Shown here piece after piece: positions 61,264 to 64,000 of a DNA stretch of 64,000 bases. The notes beneath the pieces were generated by a model that was given only the letters and a program-made list of their open reading frames with translations, ran no database searches and had not been told where the DNA came from. This DNA is from Pachypanchax playfairii. Its lineage: Eukaryota; Chordata; Actinopteri; Cyprinodontiformes; Aplocheilidae. The position numbers and the translations under genes were made by a program. The stretch is from the NCBI GenBank assembly GCA_006937955.1, contig SSNP01000014.1, forward strand, positions 2,965,939-3,029,938, in the 5' to 3' direction. Each line of letters begins with the position of its first letter. Position 1 is the stretch's first letter.

Positions 61264-63961
61264 GTAAGACAATCTCACACTCACGTCAGCGCGGCTCCTT
61301 CCTACCTGGATCGGTTTGCCTCATACGGACAAGCAGTGAATAAATAAACTTGGTGAAAATAAGCCAAAGCACAGACAGATAGATGGTCCTCGCAGAAGGA
61401 GGACTGAGCCAGAGCAGAACTGGAACCCACATCACTCTGTGAAACCTGACCGGGTCTCTCTCTACCCCGTGCCTCAGATGCTAATTGATTGATCACTCAA
61501 GGAGGCCTTTGTTCTGCAGTGAAAGATAGCAGCAGTGTGTATGTGCTTATGTCTGCGTGTGTCACAGATAGGAAATGACCTCATTTTACCCCGAGGTTAG
61601 GAAGAAATGGATTATTTTGTTCTTATTATTTCTTCTTCTTTTGCTTTGTCGATGTTGTTGAAGCGCGTGGAGGCGTGCAGACGTTTTGACGGTTGTGTTT
61701 GCGTTTCAACGCGACTTTGCGCGTATTTATCCAGAGATTAGAAGAGATCTGCTTTGTGTCTGCAGCTGGTTGCAGAGTTCAAGTTCAGACGTTTAGCTTT
61801 CACTTTAATTGCGCGACACATTGTTGAAGAATATTATAGATTTAATGCTGATCGGACAGTCGAGATGTACTTGGACAATTGTTGTACAGCTATTTCACAA
61901 AAGGGATACATTTAGGATAAAACTTTGGGGTTGGGTTTTCCATTGACCTCTAACTTCTGTCCGCTGTACGTATCCCTCCACCTCATGACACCAACCAGAA
62001 GCATGTAAAGTAGTTCCAACTTACAGAAAACAAATGAAATCAAAACACCAGACTGAACACACCCTTAAAAAATCATCTTAACCTTAATGTTTTAAAGAGG
62101 AAGTAGTTACCAGAGGAAACATACAACAATAAAATACCAGGATGTAAATAAAAAAGACAACTCCAGTTTTTAAACCTGAATCTGACTGAAGGATTCCCGC
62201 TCAGTGTTTTTCCTGAGACCACACACGCTCTGACAGACACACACTCACCACCCTGTCAGGACCCGTGTTCCCCACACGGAGGTGAGTCGTCAGCACCGAC
62301 AGCTAATCGGCTTATAATGAGGTCTATCCATTACTGACCACAGCAGAGTCGCGGCTATTGTTTTCTATTCATTCATTAAATTCAGCCTGAGAAGACACGA
62401 GCTCACAGCGTGTACCAACCGGGTTAAATGCCCACTTTCTAAACACACACACAGACTCTCACACACGTTCTCCTCCGCTCGCCTGTTCGCTTTGAACCGG
62501 GACGTTTGATGTCAAACTTCAGTGTAATTTCTCTCCCTTTCCAACATATTAACCAGATCCTGGCTGGCTTTATTTCTAAAGAAATTCCAATCAGGTTTTT
62601 GTAACCGCTGCTGCCTCCGTAGCATAGAGAGAGGAAACGGTGATGAATTTGATGCTGAGAACAATCAAACATCAGTATGGGATGAATCTATCACCCCGAG
62701 CAACAGGAGGCCTGTTCTCTGGACGATCCTTAACAAAGGAAAAGAAACCTCATGAATTTATTTAATGTGCACAAATAAATTCCTTTAATCTCGCTGCCAT
62801 TATTTTTCCCCGGGTGGAAAGGTCGGGAAGGAGCTGTCGAGTTCGGGGAGCAGGATAGTGAGGGGTGAAAAAAGGAGAGGAAACTGTGTGGTTTGAATTT
62901 CTCTGCATTAAACTCGAGCACACGTTCCGAAGGTCAGCTGAGGGAATTACACTGCAGCTGGAAACCAAACCTGTACCTGCATTCGTTTAGTGACTGGGTT
63001 GAAATTTGTTCATCATATTTTTCCACTTATTTAGAAGAAGGAAAAAATCTCTTTTTATGTTTTAATTGCTAGAAATAAAAGTGATTTTTCAGTTATTTGC
63101 CCCTAAGTGGACGTTCTGCCCAGCGTTTCAGGACTGATTGTCGTGTTTTAATCTCCGAGCTGATGAATCAAAGAGAACTGCAGCTTGAAAGGAATTTAAA
63201 CCTGCCGTGGTCCAAAAGGATTAACCGAGTCTCTCTGTGAGGATCCGATCACAGAACCAGAGTGACCGAGTACATGAACACCTGCAGCGGTCTCCCGTTC
63301 AGAAAAAAACAACAGAAAAAAGGAATCAGTGTCAACAAACAACAAGCAGGAGAGATGTATAATATTTTACTAGTGTTTGAAAATGAATTGAGCTCAAACT
63401 AACATTACTTTTAGCTAAAGGCCAAAATCGTTAGCAAAAACTGAGTAAAAGTAAACCTGCACCAGATGAGCGCAGACCAGTTCCCATGAGAAAACTTTGC
63501 CCCAAAAGCAAAAAATACAACATTATTTGGAGAAAATAACATTTCTGATAAGGTTTTATTCTTCATACAATAAGTCTATAGAGTAAAGGATAAAATATAT
63601 AAACTTTAACAGCGTTTCCAGCCTTTTATCCCCATATTCAGCTTTATTTTATTCACTCTGAGCCTCTCGGTTGTTCATTAATCCACAAAATCTGAAATCT
63701 GACCACAAAGTGTTTTGACATTTACACTTTACTGGATTTCAAAATTGCAAATACACGAAAAGCTTCAATTTTTCACCTTTATGAAAATTGATAATTGAAT
63801 ATAAACAAATTGAAGAGCTCGTTTATGTGTTTAAGCACAAGAAGTCTCTTCTTTGGGGTTGTCGGGTCAACTTTCTGCCCTGCAACCCCTCGTAGACCTG
63901 TCCCACGAGGCCGAGCGCTGACAGTGGCCTGAGGCACTTCCACGCTGCGTGGGATTCCCCT
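61264..63961. other. mrrf intron 3 (partial)
   Basis: No further mrrf exon was found. The stretch 62270-62830 is unique, with segments such as GCTAATCGGCTTATAATGAG and CTATTCATTCATTAAA that resemble a conserved noncoding element. Confidence 0.45.

Positions 63962-64000
<39 letters not shown>
63962..64000. repeat. (CA)n microsatellite at the window edge
   Basis: The window ends within at least 19 CA copies, inside an intron of mrrf. The full length is not visible. Confidence 0.95.

Overview
This window is eukaryotic genomic DNA, almost certainly from a teleost fish. Genes are split by canonical GT-AG introns, microsatellites are dense, and there are relics of typical fish mobile elements (a Tc1-like transposon and LINE fragments with fish-type 3' tails). 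The gene order is the conserved vertebrate block found on human 9q33: NDUFA8(-), MORN5(+), LHX6(-), RBM18(-), MRRF(+). Most entries in a six-frame scan are chance frames. The real genes were assembled by hand from exons, splice signals and phase.

Region 1-23342 has no gene I can support. It holds a large (GGAT)n array, a decayed Tc1-like transposon (about 6555-6930), an internally deleted LINE (about 7366-8150), further LINE or SINE tails (9446-9580, 20030-20560), trinucleotide and (CTAT)n arrays, and several non-repetitive stretches with many homeodomain-type sites that look like candidate conserved noncoding elements. TTLL11, expected here from mammalian synteny, was not found.

Region 23343-33116 holds ndufa8 (4 exons, minus, 171 aa) and morn5 (5 exons, plus, 175 aa). 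They are head to head across a 416-bp bidirectional promoter containing an inverted CRE-like pair and, close to morn5, an RFX X-box. The large last intron of morn5 carries a long (TA)n array and a block with four NK2-type homeodomain sites, a candidate lhx6 enhancer.

Region 33500-45000 is lhx6 (9 coding exons, minus, 375 aa, LIM-LIM-homeodomain). It has a CpG-rich 5' end, a possible internal start, a possible alternative C-terminus and putative regulatory elements in its introns. Region 45800-54600 is rbm18 (5 coding exons, minus, 200 aa, one RRM). Region 57213-64000 is the first three coding exons of mrrf (mitochondrial ribosome recycling factor). Its remaining exons lie beyond the right edge, and the window ends inside a (CA)n repeat.

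The protein-coding content is ordinary: complex I assembly, a MORN-repeat protein, a forebrain and jaw transcription factor, an RNA-binding protein and mitochondrial translation. The points most worth following up are regulatory: the NK2-site cluster next to lhx6, the X-box of morn5, the lhx6 intron elements, and splice-site oddities in rbm18 and lhx6. No clearly new biological system was found.
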